A DNA stretch of 64,000 nucleotides from Myrica gale (Eukaryota; Streptophyta; Magnoliopsida; Fagales; Myricaceae), in NCBI GenBank assembly GCA_963930655.1, contig OZ005609.1:9344501-9408500 (forward strand), read 5' to 3'. This document shows, in pieces, positions 23,101-35,010 of the stretch (position 1 is the first letter of the stretch; the number at the start of each line of letters is the position of its first letter). The translations under genes were made by a program, and so were the position numbers. Below the pieces are notes generated by a model. That model saw only the letters and a program-made list of their open reading frames with translations, did not search any database and was not told the DNA's origin.

Positions 23101-26100
23101 AAGATCTACCATAGAAAAGACATGGTTACATATGATTGTGCTATTGTTTACTACTTAAACTTTATCCGATACCAAATTTCTTAATTTTCCTGAAAAATTA
23201 TAGAGGGTGACTTTTATTGCTAATGTCGGGAGACTAAATATGTCGGCAAACTTTTTCTGAAGGGATAAGTTGCCAAGTTTTTTTTTTTGGGTGGTGTTGC
23301 TTTTAGGCTGCGAAGTATTTGAGGTTGAATTCACTTTTATCACCTGTTTTATATTTCCATCTGCATTGTCATCTTGCATTCTACATGTCAATTCCTAATC
23401 AAATTGTTCTGTCGTGCAGGTCAATTCTATTGGTGCCAATGTGTTGGATTATATTGCTGATTTTGGGAAAGCCACTTCACCTCTTCCTGCAGCAATTGTA
23501 GCATGTGTTCCAAAGAAATCGCATGTGGATGGTACTGGTGAAACCGAGTTCAAGATATCCCCAACTGAGATTACAGCTGCTATAGAAGCTGGTTTTGAGG
23601 AACCCATCGAGGCTGAGCCTGAGGTTTCCTTTCAAATCAACTTTGCTTTGTTTCCACTTTAACTTCTAGCAGTTGTTTAGTGGAATAAATTTTCTGAGAT
23701 AGATTTCATTTTGGTATATTTCTTTGTTTATTTGTGCAGCTTGAGGTGCCAAAAGAGTTGATATCTTCATCACAGTTACACGAGTTAAGGCTACAACGCC
23801 GACCGTCGTTTATTCCTTTAAGTCCAGAAACAAATGTTACGAAAGTGCATGACAAGGAAACAGGGATCACTCAATGCCGTCTTTCAAATGGAATTCCCAT
23901 AAATTACAAGGTTTTTTTTTTTAGATATGGTACCACTTTAGTTCTTATAGTGTAAAAAAGGTTTCACTGTTTCAGCATTTCTTGATGCGAGTGCATAGCT
24001 ACTATTTTTGCATGCTTGTGGTTAGAGATGTTTCTAGGAGGATGGGACTTTGGTTTTGGATGTGGGTTTTCTTGTGAACCATGTTGTTTTTGCATTTCGC
24101 TTCTGTTGATAAATGCAGGTTTACCCTAATAACGTGTCAGATTGAAAATAGAATGTGGCTGGGTAGTTTTCCGAGCCATTCCATCTCTCTCTCTCTCATG
24201 TTCATATTTCACCATGGGTACCCTTCTTCATATACAGATATCAAGGACTGAAGCTCAGGGAGGTGTGATGAGGCTTATAGTTGGTGGGGGACGTGCAGCT
24301 GAAAGCTCCGAGTCAAAAGGAGCTGTTGTTGTGGGTGTTCGAACTCTTAGTGAGGGAGGTCGTGTTGGAAACTTTTCAAGGGAGCAGGTATTAGAACCTT
24401 ATTTTTTTTCCCTCTTTCTCAGTTGATCTATTTGATGAGACCTGCACCACCAACTACAATGCTGATTCTTCTTATATCTCATCATGGTATGTCCACCTCC
24501 TGCTGTTATTGCTAATTGCATCTCATATGTTTAATGGGCTTAAATTGCTTCTACAGGTAGAACTTTTCTGTGTGAATCACCTGATAAATTGCTCTCTGGA
24601 GTCCATGGAGGAGTTTATTTCTATGGAGTTCCGTTTTACTTTAAGAGATAATGGGATGCGTGCAGCTTTCCAGTTACTTCATATGGTACTGGAGGTGAGC
24701 CCATTGGCAACCGTACTTGTGGTTTAGTGAATAATGCTTTGTGAGTTTTGGTTGTCGCTTTTCTTCCCAAGCAGAAGAAAGATAATAACTCTTCTTAATC
24801 CTCTTAAAGTTGTGAATGCCTGTTGTGTTTGATTGCAATTTCTTTCGTGTGGGAATGTGAGGGTCACATCCTATGACCAACACGTTTGAGGAGATTGGGA
24901 TTGGTAATAGGAGTCAGAATCAATTTATTATAGAACAATGATTTATTTTTTAACTCGTACTGAACCAAAATAGACAAAAGAATCATGTAGGTTAAACGTT
25001 TCCTGAAGTTACAGTTTGCAATTCATTTAGTTTGTCAAAACAGGTCAGGATCAAAATAGTTATCATGAAAAGTTGAAGGGATATGCTCACATTACCCAAA
25101 ACAACTTGTATAAGTTAGGTAGCTGCAGTGGTAGAGACAAGTAGGGAGTGCAATTGCTCTGAGTCCTCCACCTTGTTCCTGGTGCCCTTGCAAGGTTATC
25201 AACGCTTTTCTTCTGTCAAATGCATAATGGTGGTTCTGGTTTTCGCAGCATAGTGTCTGGCTCGATGATGCGTTTGATAGAGCAAGACAGTTATATTTAT
25301 CGTATTACCGGTCCATTCCTAAAAGCCTGGAGCGGTCAACTGCGCACAAACTCATGTTAGCAATGCTGAACGGCGATGAGCGTTTTGTTGAGCCTACACC
25401 AAAGTCACTAGAAAACTTGACATTGCAATCGGTGAAGAATGCAGTGATGAATCAGTTTGTAGGCAATAACATGGAGGTGCATAGTCATCTACTTCTAGAT
25501 CTTTTTAATGGACATCACCGTATGATGATCTGCATCTAAATTTGTATTTCTCATCTTGTGAAGGTTACATGTGTTCATTGTACAGGTGAGTATTGTTGGA
25601 GACTTCTCGGAGGAGGAAATTGAGTCTTGCATTCTTGATTACCTAGGCACAGTCACAGCAACAAAATATTCTGAGAGAGAGCATGAATTTAGCCCCATCC
25701 TCTTTCGGCCACCTTCTGATCTGCAGTCTCAACAAGTGAGCAATAAAGCTAGTTTACTTGATTGCTTGCATTTATCAATTCGTTGTACATTGTTACATCT
25801 GTGATGCATCTGGAGAACTGTGTAATTGTGTTGCCTATTTCTTATTTGTATTCTTGGCAAAAAGCGGGTGGCTGTAATTTATCACTCAGCTGTGAGTACT
25901 TCTACTTTCTTTGTAAACAGGTATTCTTAAAGGACACCGATGAGAGGGCATGTGCATATATTGCAGGCCCAGCACCAAACCGTTGGGGTTTCACAGTTGA
26001 TGGCAAAGACCTTCTAAAGTCGATTAGTGATATGTCAACTGCTGATGGTGAGTTGTTACATCATATCTAGAGCTAGGTATCAAGTGTTCTTTGTATGTCG

Positions 26101-27604
26101 AACTAGCTATTCATGTGTCATTGCTGGGCACTGTCTTATGCAGTTGCACAGTCAAAATCTGATGAACAGAACATGGAGGGGAAGGATGTCCAGAACAATC
26201 TGCACAGAAAACTTCGTGATCATTCACTTTTCTTTGGCATTACTATGGGGCTGCTAGCTGAGATCATAAACTCTAGGTAGTTCTTCCTGAACACTGATTT
26301 TGTCAATCAGGATAAAAGCCAATTAAAATAGCTTTCCCAACATTGGAACTGCATAGCTGGAGTGTTTGCTCTAAGATATTTAATCTTGCATTAGCTGTGA
26401 TGACTGTACATGTTTCGAATGCACATTACCGGTTGTTGGGATTTCTCTAGTTACCATTGCTGAAATTGTGAAGTTTTCCATGTGCTTTTTACAGGCTTTT
26501 TACCACAGTCAGGGATTCTCTTGGACTTACATATGATGTGTCATTTGAATTAAACCTGTTCGATAGGCTTTCTCTTGGGTGGTATGTAATATCAGTAACA
26601 TCAACTCCAAGCAAGGTGCGGGTTCAATTCAATAGAGTTGCATAAATAATTTCTGGTCATTCAAGTTCTCTGATTAGTCTGAATCTACTAAATATCCAGG
26701 CACATAAAGCTGTTGAGGCATGCAAGAGCGTTCTCAGAGGTCTGAACAGCAACAAGATTACCCAAAGGGAGTTGGATAGGGTTTGTTCCTGTCAGAACTC
26801 TTCACATTGCTGTTTTTGACATTGGTCTTATTTAGTTAATGAACTTCCAGTTAAGGCAACATGTTGAGTCAAGTTTTGTGAATTTCAGTTTCGAAGGGTC
26901 AGATGTTCCCACCCTTCCTAAGGCTTGTGTGTTGGTTCGCTTCTGTCCATCCCCCTACACCCCAAAAAGAAAAATCTTCCTTTTATCACGTCTCCTAGGT
27001 TTTGTCCTCAAAATGAGAAAATATTTGATTTTCCCTTAAAATTTGTCCATTCCTTTTGTATTTGTAGGCTAAACGGACCCTTCTCATGAGACATGAAGCT
27101 GAAATTAAGTCAAATGCCTATTGGCTTGGATTGTTGGCCCACTTGCAGGCTTCTTCTGTTCCAAGGAAGGTAAAGTGGAAGTATCTTACATTCAGTCTCC
27201 CATCCTTGAGACAGAAATAAATGAGGGTTAGCAAGTAGATATTTTCCTGTTGAGAGCAAAAATAGATGAAGGTTTACATTTTTCTGGCAGTGGCGCTTGG
27301 GCTTTGCCTTGTAATTTCTTACAGTGAATTTTTTTTACAATATATGCCTTTTCTGGTGATGTTGGCTCAGGACATATCATGCATCAAAGATCTTACATCC
27401 CTCTATGAAGCTGCCAGTATTGAGGACATATACCTCGCTTATGAGCAATTGAAAGTAGACGAGAATTCTTTGTATTCATGCATTGGAGTGGCTGGGGCTC
27501 AGGCTGGTGAAGAAATTACATGTGAAGATGAGTCGCGTGAAGGTTTTCCTGGAGTTATTCCTGTGGGACGTGGTTTATCTACAATGACGCGGCCTACAAC
27601 ATGA
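11147..27604 (+). CDS. SPP: Chloroplast stromal processing peptidase (M16 zinc metalloprotease)
   Basis: A complete gene with 23 coding exons, all with GT-AG borders and matching phases: 11147-11322, 11993-12236, 13256-13494, 16431-16629, 17009-17056, 17284-17391, 17480-17668, 17773-18072, 18960-19061, 19616-19750, 20284-20508, 23420-23623, 23740-23910, 24238-24387, 24557-24694, 25249-25476, 25586-25735, 25921-26047, 26144-26276, 26495-26615, 26700-26780, 27068-27169, 27371-27604. The sum is 3804 nt or 1267 aa, almost the length of Arabidopsis SPP. The N-terminus is Ser/Arg-rich and acid-poor, like a plastid transit peptide. The inverted zinc motif HMIEH is at residues 243-247, with the likely third ligand Glu324 in RRAILSELQ. 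Diagnostic stretches include [23 protein letters not shown] removes transit peptides from imported preproteins in the stroma. The frame is intact although introns hold several transposons. Confidence 0.96.
12438..12770 (-). mobile_element. 5'-truncated LINE 3' end in SPP intron 2
   Basis: A T-run followed by GATAAATAAGACAGTTTTATT and then AACGGAGTCAACAGTACAAG is the reversed 3' end of the same L1-type family as the element at 49211-50973, which has AACGGAGCCAACAGTACAAG. Only the last 300 bp or so survive. It inserted antisense to SPP. The 5' boundary is approximate and no target duplication was found. Confidence 0.65.
13743..13840. repeat. Tandem duplication, two 48-bp units, SPP intron 3
   Basis: TTCTACTCTTTTAAGCAAAA and the sequence after it recur 48 bp later with one visible difference (CCTTGTAAG versus CCTTCTAAG), which suggests a recent duplication. 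Confidence 0.85.
14294..15870 (-). mobile_element. LINE (L1-type) 3' fragment with RT zinc-binding region, SPP intron 3
   Basis: The reversed poly(A) and GATAAGTAAGGAAAGTTTTA at 14297 mark the 3' end. The minus-strand frame at 15195-15563 reads [20 protein letters not shown] and continues WEIEEFFAF...REEDKMLW, the typical linker of plant L1 elements between reverse transcriptase and the C-terminal zinc knuckle. Further LINE-like sequence continues to about 15870. It is antisense to SPP and is split by the hAT MITE at 14954-15292. The 5' end is unclear. Confidence 0.7.
14954..15292. mobile_element. hAT-type MITE nested in a LINE
   Basis: A 339-bp element starts TAGGGCTGCACAAAACCGG and ends CCGGTTGTCCAGCCCTA. 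The flanks are TTTGCCAG (14946-14953) and CCTGCCAG (15293-15300), matching at 6 of 8 positions, which fits an aged 8-bp hAT duplication. It shares termini and CCGGACC-type internal motifs with 2276-2688. It lies inside the LINE fragment, so it is the younger insertion. Confidence 0.8.
21695..21709 (+). mobile_element. 15-bp retroposition scar with 16-bp target duplication, SPP intron 11
   Basis: AGATAAGCGGTTGCTG occurs at 21679-21694 and again at 21710-21725. Between the copies lies only TACTTAGAAAAAAAA. A perfect 16-bp direct repeat around an A-tailed insert is the hallmark of target-primed reverse transcription. The TACTTA core resembles the 3' end of the local LINE family (TTACTTATC then poly-A). 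Confidence 0.65.
21790..21905. repeat. Imperfect tandem duplication, SPP intron 11
   Basis: ATTTATTACTGATAGTTTAAGGTAGGT near 21792 recurs near 21876 as ATTTATTACTAATAGTTTAAGGTAGGT's near-identical copy, an offset of about 84 bp. Confidence 0.6.
22078..22736 (+). mobile_element. 5'-truncated LINE (L1-type), SPP intron 11
   Basis: The frames encode the LINE C-terminal zinc-binding region and tail: [34 protein letters not shown] and [21 protein letters not shown] poly(A) tail ends near 22734. The sequence ATCAAACAT flanks it on both sides (22069-22077 and 22737-22745), a likely short target duplication. It lies in the same orientation as SPP. It lacks the reverse transcriptase core. Confidence 0.8.
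22746..23115 (-). mobile_element. Second 5'-truncated LINE, tail-to-tail with the first
   Basis: The reversed poly(A) TTTTTTGATAAGTAAGTAAT begins right after the duplication that ends the preceding LINE. The minus frame reads [20 protein letters not shown] and LFLWSNV, the same C-terminal LINE region as the plus-strand element. Two LINE 3' ends therefore face each other. The far (5') end near 23115 is approximate. Confidence 0.7.
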
Positions 27605-30100
27605 CCTCCCCTCAATTGCTCTTTCCGCTGTCTTACTGTCTTTAGGGGAATACATATTAAACCTTGAAGGTATGTTCCTTATTTGTGTAAAATGCACTTC
27701 AATAACTAACTTTTACACCGGTGTATGTTTTGTGTGTCTAGAGTTAGTTTTATGATCGTCATATATAGTCAGTAATGGAATTAAAGCTATCGTGCTCAGA
27801 CTAGTAAAGTTAAGGGAGTTACAATTATCGTATGAAGAGAGTTGCAGGATTATTAGAGCGAAAGAGCTCCTGGGTTTTTTCCTGACCTGAGTTAGTTATT
27901 TTTGCACTAGAGTATGTTTAGAAATAAAAGCTTTGGCCCCATTTTTAGTGTATTTAGCTGTGTATACGGTTTGCATGATGAAGAATTTTGGCCTGATATA
28001 GCCTGCCTGCAGTACAGACGTGAATGGTTTGTTTTCTTCCCTTGTATGCGTATAAGCAGTTATGTGCCAACAACTTGATTGGGAGTCTGATAATCTGTCT
28101 GTTGCTTGACATGCTTCTTCGCCCTTTTGGCTTGTGGGTATTACGAAGTAAACCAATTCTTGGCTTTGGCAGTCACTCTCCAAAAGGAAAAAAGCATGGT
28201 GGATGGGCATCGTGGGAAGCTCGCATCGCATCACTTGGACCCTAATTCTTGATTTATAGCTGGACCTGCTCTATGCTCATGGCCCTGGACTTCAAACATC
28301 CAAAACATCCCCACGATAACCCTATTAAACAAGCGGTTTGATCATTTCATGCGTACGTGATTGTATCCAGATCTTCTTTTATTTGCTGATTCATTGTTTG
28401 ATATAATGTAATTATTGGTCTTTTGGCTATATCAAGAGCATAGGTGACTAGAGCCAGCTCTCTCTCCTCTCGGTTGTAAATTATTTTTGACACTTTCAGG
28501 TACACCATAGCCTGAAAGAGGGGGAGTTCCTCATTTTCTTTTCATTAATCTTCCCTTTATACGAAGCTTTCGCCTCTTCAGTTTTCCTGTGTTTTCTTTC
28601 CCCTTTTTAGAAATAAATTGACGAACTTAGTAGTTGTTCAAGGTTCAGTATTTGGGTTTACCTCATTTTTACTAGGTATGTCATTTCGTTGCACATACAA
28701 ACTCTAATATTTTGAAACACAAATTTTTGCTAACCATTTTCTTTTTCTTCCAAATAGCCTCTAGAGAGTGTTTGGATGAGTAGGCTTTACGGTGGAATCA
28801 TAAAACTAGTTAAATGTTTCAACAACTAGGAAGTGTTGCACCTTACTGGCGGATTCAATTATCTGCATCTGTAATCATGTATCCGTTGTGTTCTTATTTT
28901 ACCAGGATAGGTATAATTGCACGTAAGATTTTCCAACCTGCTTTTAGAATTGTGTTTTCTCGAGAAAATGGGGCTTGTTATAATTTTGTTTGCAGGGAGA
29001 GAAACGGGTCGAGATCTTTTCTGATTCCTCTGAAAGGGAATGTATCAAATTGATATTATAGCTTATAATATATAATACATTATGATGAAAGCCAAATCAG
29101 TAAGCCTCAATTCATTACAACTATAAATGTTGGTATGGTCAAAATTTTCACGCATATAAGTAATAATGTTCGGTAAATAAATAATTGTACTATCCTCATT
29201 CGAAATGAACAACAAAAGATTAAATGATTATTTGTATGCGAAGAACAGAACATCAGGGGAGCTATTTTGCCGTCTATGGCCTAAGGTCTTGTAGGGTAGT
29301 CTCCTTGGTGGCTGCACATGGCTTTCGCCCCCGTGTTCCCCCGTGCTTTAAGTTTAAGGACTCATCTAACGGGGCAGGACTCGATCCACACCCAAATACT
29401 TAAAAACAACCTTGCCTTTCAATATGTAAAATGGATGAATCGTGTTTTCCAAATATTAAAAAAAAAAATAATGCATCTGTCATTTAATGTCCTATTTTTT
29501 AATTAATACGTGTATAGAAACAAGGTAAAGTTTAACTCAATTTGTCCATTCACAGATTTCTCCATTTTTTTCTGGGAAAGAGTCAAATTTATATTCCGTG
29601 TTTTCCTTTGAATCAAGTTACCCACATCGAAAAAATATAAACAAATTTAAGGACGCATCTGGTATTTAATACTTTTTAATTAATATGTGAATAGAAACAA
29701 GGTAAGGTCTAACCCAATTTGTTCACTTGCACATTTCCCAATTTTTTTTATGGGAAAGAGTCGAATTCATGTTCGGTGTTTTACATTTTTTTTAATAGCA
29801 GATATGACATTTGAAACTGAAAACGGAAAAGAAAAAACAGGTGAGACGGATTATTATTTTTCTCCAAAAAAAAAAAAACAACAACAAGTGAACGGTGCTG
29901 CTCAAAAATAAAATTTTTTAAAAAAGGAAAGACGGCTGTACCTGATCAAGAAATTGGAGCCGTGATAGGAGTCAATAACAGGACAACTACTCCCACCGCC
30001 TGACGAGGAAAAAAAAAACACTACTCCTACCGCCGTAGTCACAGCAGTAGATTGAAGAGGAGAGAGAACCAGCGGTTCAAGTCCGACGCCTCTCGAGTAT
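27605..30100. other. SPP 3' region and intergenic spacer, no supported gene
   Basis: The first few hundred bases after the stop codon at 27604 probably include the SPP 3' untranslated region. Beyond that I see AT-rich sequence without recognisable protein or RNA genes. An imperfect tandem duplication lies at about 29470-29790. Confidence 0.4.
29470..29790. repeat. Imperfect tandem duplication, 177-bp period
   Basis: GAAACAAGGTAAAGTTTAAC at 29517 and GAAACAAGGTAAGGTCTAAC at 29694 begin matching stretches. Both continue through CAATTTGT, a T-run, and GGGAAAGAGTC. The copies differ at many bases, so the duplication is not recent. Confidence 0.7.
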
Positions 30101-30828
30101 TCGCTTTCCTTCTCCACACCACAAACACTCTCACACTGTCTTTCCCCCTTCGTGTATAAATTTACTTTATCTCTTGCTGTATATTTAGTTGCTTTGCAAG
30201 TTCCTAATTATCTTGATTTATTTTGCACTTTCTTCTTGACATTGCTTTTCAGTTTAGCTACTCGGGGATATATGCAGATTAAATCTTTTAAAGTTGGTAA
30301 TTTCACGTCGATCTGATTTTATAATTTGTGTTTGCTTTAGATCATAGATTTATATGCTACTTTCCTTTTCTGTATGAACTTTTTGGGTCTTGAGCATACA
30401 TTACCTCAAATTTCTGCTTTCTTTGCGCTTAAGAGCTACGCGTATTCTACTTCTTCGTCGTCGTCTTCGTCTACTCTTTGAGTGATTAGGTTATAGGTTA
30501 TGTGATTAAACAACTTGGAATAATTGCATCTCTATCATATGAGGATGTATTGGAGGTTTCTGTTCTGCTGCTCATGATCAGACTGGCCATGGAATCGGTA
30601 TCTCAGTACTCGGTTCCCTCCCTTCAATGCCTTAATCGGGTCGTCCCTTTCGAAATAAATTTTGTTTATGCAAGACCTATTTTTCTTATTTCCACATAAG
30701 GGTTCCAAGTGGAACTGGTTGCTAGTGTTGGAATCTGTGTGGGTTCTGATGTATTTGTCTGGATTTTGGCTATTGTACTGATTATCATTTTAATTAACTT
30801 TATCACTCTGCTCTTTGCAGATCACTTC

Positions 30829-33800
30829 ATGGAAAGCGGGGGCAATTCCCTCTCTTCTGGGCCTGACGGGGTGAAGAGAAAAGTATCATATTTCTATGAC
30901 CCCGAGGTTGGAAATTATTATTACGGCCAGGGTCACCCAATGAAGCCTCATCGGATTCGAATGACGCATGCTCTCTTAGCCCACTATGGACTTCTTCAAC
31001 ATATGCAAGTCCTAAAGCCCACCCCCGCCAGAGATAGGGATCTTTGCAAGTTCCATGCCGACGACTACGTCAACTTTCTAAGGGCTATCACCCCAGAAAC
31101 GCAGCAAGATCAGCTGAGGCAGCTGAAGAGGTTCAACGTTGGAGAAGACTGCCCTGTCTTTGATGGTCTTTACTCATTCTGTCAGACTTATGCTGGGGGT
31201 TCAGTTGCTGGTGCTGTCAAATTGAACCAAGGAGGTTCTGATATTGCGATAAACTGGTCTGGGGGGCTGCATCATGCCAAAAAGTGTGAGGCTTCTGGAT
31301 TCTGCTATGTGAATGATATTGTGTTGGCGATTCTGGAGCTTCTCAAAGTACATGAGGTTGGTCAATTATTTATATTCTGATGGAGTATTCTTTATTTAGA
31401 TGAATGAGAATGGGACTAATTCTTGAATGTTTTCTCTTTTTGTTGAGTTACACTACTCCTAGTGGGGTCTTGAATCCATGGACTCACCCTCCACCCTTTT
31501 CTTATGTATGAAGCTAACGTTATTTGAGCTACAGTGAATTGCCACTAATTCTTGGATTATTGAAGCGCAACTAATAGATTACCAAGGCAGAAGTTCATAT
31601 CATTGTCCAGAGTTAATCGTGAAATTGCTTTCTATTTGTGAGGTTTTGAGATTTGTGGTTCACCAATGAGAAGACAGTTTCACAAAACTGTGTGGCTTTA
31701 TAGAATGCGTTTTTTGTGTTCGGACCTAACAAAGTTTCTGTTGTTTTCGATCCTTGTCTTTGGTGTTCATTATGGTTGAAGGAACTGTTACTGTAATATT
31801 TTTATAAGACTCGTAGAGGGTTTTTTTCTGGTGTATTTTTTCTTCTCCTACTCTCTACTTCTTTGTTTTTCTATTTAAAGCTACTCATAGAACTGTTACC
31901 GTTCTGAATGAATGTCTAGTTTGAAGCTACTCATTGAGCTTCAGTAAAATCTGCTATATTTGTATGTGCAACGCACTAATGGTGGTATGACATTGTTCTA
32001 TGATCTTGGTTTGCAAAAATTGTATGTTTACTTTCAGTTATTTAGCCTTTAGTATCGCTTCTGAAAAAGATTTTCCGATCGGGAGCCTTTTTTTCTGGGA
32101 ATATATAATCAATTGTTGCATTGTTTCTTACTTATCAAAAAAAAATTGTTGCATTGTTTCAGTCTAGGTTGTTGATAGATCTAATAGCATTACTAGTACC
32201 ATCACTATTACTCTTAATGTTAATGATCATTATTTGGATAATAATACCAACACGTAGTAATATTGATACTAGATGGCATGCATAAGGCGCTGTCCACTAA
32301 TGAAGTCAATCAGTTTGAGTATCATAGATCATCATTTGTTTTACTGTTTTCAGTTGGCAACTTGAAGTTTGCTCTACAATTTAGCTAGTTGAAAAAGTGT
32401 TAGTTCATTTTGATAGCAAATGATAAATTAATTTCTATTATCACACCATATTATCTATGAATTATTGAAAATAGCATGGAATATAATCTTACATTCTCAT
32501 ATCAATGCAGCGTGTTTTGTATGTGGACATTGATATCCACCATGGTGATGGAGTAGAGGAGGCATTTTACACGACGGATAGGGTTATGACTGTTTCATTC
32601 CATAAATTTGGAGACTATTTCCCTGGTACGGGTGATGTTCGTGATATCGGATATGGTAAAGGGAAATATTACTCTCTGAATGTACCTCTTGACGATGGTA
32701 TCGATGATGAGAGCTACCAGTCCTTGTTTAGGCCGATAATAGGGAAGGTGATGGAAGTTTTCAGACCGGGTGCTGTGGTTCTACAGTGTGGTGCAGACTC
32801 TTTGTCCGGTGACAGATTAGGGTGTTTCAATCTATCAATTAAGGGTCACGCGGAGTGCGTAAGATATATGAGATCTTTCAATGTTCCACTGCTATTGGTG
32901 GGTGGAGGTGGTTATACAATACGCAATGTCGCTCGCTGCTGGTGTTATGAGGTATTCTTTTTTTTTTTAAGGCAATTATTGAGGATGTTACATAAGCCTT
33001 TATAACTTGTTCATATTTGAAGCTTAGTTTGGTTGCTGCAGGATGAATATGTTTCACAAATACTTCAGAGAATGCGGGGGATGGCTTGTATTTTGAAAAC
33101 ACTGGCATAATAAGAAATAATGACAAATCCATATGTAACAAATACCAGTAATCTGAATAAAAATGCCCTAAATTTGAGAAGCTTATTGGATAAAGTAATT
33201 AAAGATTACGGAAGCTATGGACCTACGATATTTAAACTTCTTTTGTATAAAGACCTGTTGGTTGAAATACGTTCTTCTCATTATTGCACTAGTTAGTGTC
33301 TTCGGGGTTTTATTTGGTTCTTAAGATCCATTCTTGGATGGGGAGTTCTCTTCATCAAACTGGTCTTGCTGTTGCTGGTTCTGGATCTCTTGAAATGAAT
33401 ATTCCTCATTTCAAGTATTGATATTTGAACAAGTGGAGGTAGAAACTTGTGCAATTGAATTCTTACCATCATAAAAACCAAATATGTTGGCCAATTCCGG
33501 TCCATAGTGATAATTCATGTACCTGCGTTTACAATATATTGGTTGGTTTGGGTAAAACCCACTTTCTGTCCACTTCATGGAATTCTCTTTAAGTTTGTGT
33601 ATATCATATTATTTGTTGAACAGACAGGTGTTGCACTTGGGATCGAGCTTGATGATAAGATGCCACAACATGAATATTACGAGTACTTCGGTCCAGAATA
33701 TACCCTTCATGTAGTTCCAAGTAACATGGAAAACAAGAACTCTCGTCAGTTACTCGAAGATATTAGGGCAAAACTGCTTGAGAACCTATCAAAGCTGCAA

Positions 33801-34578
33801 CATGCTCCAAGTATCCAGTTCCAAGAGCGACCACCTGATACAGAGCTTCCAGAGGTTTGTTTTTGCATCTCTTATTATCATTAAATTTCCAAGGTGGTAT
33901 GACTTGTTTTCTTCCTTTTCCCTTCACTGCAATCCTTGTTTCATTGAACTCCTATTTTTCAGTACAGAACAGGTAAACTGTGTGGAAATTGATAGTTAGA
34001 AGTGTTTTCTGTTCAGGTGGATGAAGATCAGGATGGTGGAGATAAAAGATGGGATTCTGATTCTGGCATGGATTCCGATGACGACTACTGGTATCCAAAG
34101 TTCCTCTCTCTCTCTCTCTGGGTGTTCATTCTCTTGAGGTTGCTAACAATTGTATGTTTCTGCCACACAGTAAGCCTTTGCCAAGTCGCGTAAAGAGAGA
34201 ATACGTCGAACCAGAACATACAGATGCAGTACGTTAAGTTCTATTTTCTATTTTGCTCCGTAATTACAATGATTCTTATTCAAATTCGTCGATCGGCAAC
34301 TTGATATTAAACTGTCTTTTCTGGCTTGCGTTTTATTAAACGTTGGATGTATCTCTCTGATATTTGAACTTGAACGTAAAGAACTGATGTACCATTTGAG
34401 AATATATGTTTACGTATGCTTCATTACTTATTCGAGTCAACACCTCCCGTATGGAATTAATTGACTGTTTTATCACTGTCAGGCGGCAAATATGATGGCA
34501 ATAGATGAGCCACGCATCAAAGTGGAGCAGAATCACTCAAACAAACCATCCGATCAAGATACTGACATGAATTCATGA
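30829..34578 (+). CDS. HDA19-like: Class I (RPD3-type) histone deacetylase, HDA19-like
   Basis: Six coding exons, all GT-AG with matching phases: 30829-31356, 32511-32951, 33624-33854, 34017-34090, 34171-34228, 34483-34578. They total 1428 nt or 475 aa. Catalytic features are intact: the His pair in [17 protein letters not shown] (148-149), zinc ligands Asp184 and His186 in [10 protein letters not shown], Asp277 in [11 protein letters not shown], and the catalytic Tyr311 in [14 protein letters not shown]. The N-terminus [18 protein letters not shown] and the tail VDEDQ...KRWDSDS...PLPSRVKRE match HDA19 rather than HDA6. The enzyme removes acetyl groups from histones in nuclear co-repressor complexes. 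The tail is shorter than in Arabidopsis HDA19 (501 aa) and contains IKVE, a SUMO-type motif. The first exon is probably a non-coding leader, since an acceptor (TTTGCAG) lies 8 bp before the ATG; a TATA-like GTATAAATTTA is near 30155. Confidence 0.95.
32128..32143 (+). mobile_element. 16-bp LINE scar with 17-bp target duplication, HDA19-like intron 1
   Basis: AATTGTTGCATTGTTTC is present at 32111-32127 and again at 32144-32160. Between them is only TTACTTATCAAAAAAA. That is exactly the 3' end of the LINE family elsewhere in the window (the reverse of TTTTTTGATAAGTAA at 14297, 22746 and 49211), so the insertion is a LINE cut back to its last 9 or so bases plus tail. Confidence 0.85.
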
Positions 34579-34821
34579 CCAGAGGTTGTCCATCATCCCT
34601 CACTGACATGCAATATATGTCCACTTGTCTTACAGTGGATTTGCACACAGCATTGTCGTATTGCTTTTAGAGTTGAAAGAAGGGAAAAAAAAAACATCAT
34701 GGATTAGCGTGAAATGACCCTTGGAAGCATGAGTTCTTAGTTCTTTCCATTTCTGTGCATATGAAATGGTTGTAAGATTATGTAGGATTTTGCATAATAT
34801 GATGAATTCTATGGGAAATTC

Positions 34822-35010
34822 TAAGGGGATGTTTGTTTGCCAAAATTTTGGGGAATATTCCCGAAATTTTGGGAATCTTTACTTTATTGAAATTTATTGG
34901 GGTTTGTGAAAAGTGAAGTGTGTAGGTGTAAAAGTTAAAAATTTTGGAGTTTGTTTGGTTTGTCCGATTTGTTGAGACCCCAAATATTTGGGGTCTCAAA
35001 CATGCCCTTA
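34822..35010. mobile_element. Small MITE downstream of the HDA19-like gene
   Basis: It starts TAAGGGGATGTTTGTTTG and ends CAAACATGCCCTTA; the outer 14 bp are inverted repeats with one or two mismatches. The interior is AT-rich with AAAATTTTGG and CCAAATATTTGG palindromes. No coding capacity. The target duplication is ambiguous (possibly TA), so the superfamily is not assigned. Confidence 0.65.

Noticed and set aside
30709-30828. An upstream in-frame ATG at 30709 that would extend the HDA19-like protein by 40 residues.
   Set aside because: The extension is hydrophobic, unlike any class I deacetylase N-terminus, and a TTTGCAG acceptor lies just before the conserved MESGGNSL start, so it is intron sequence.
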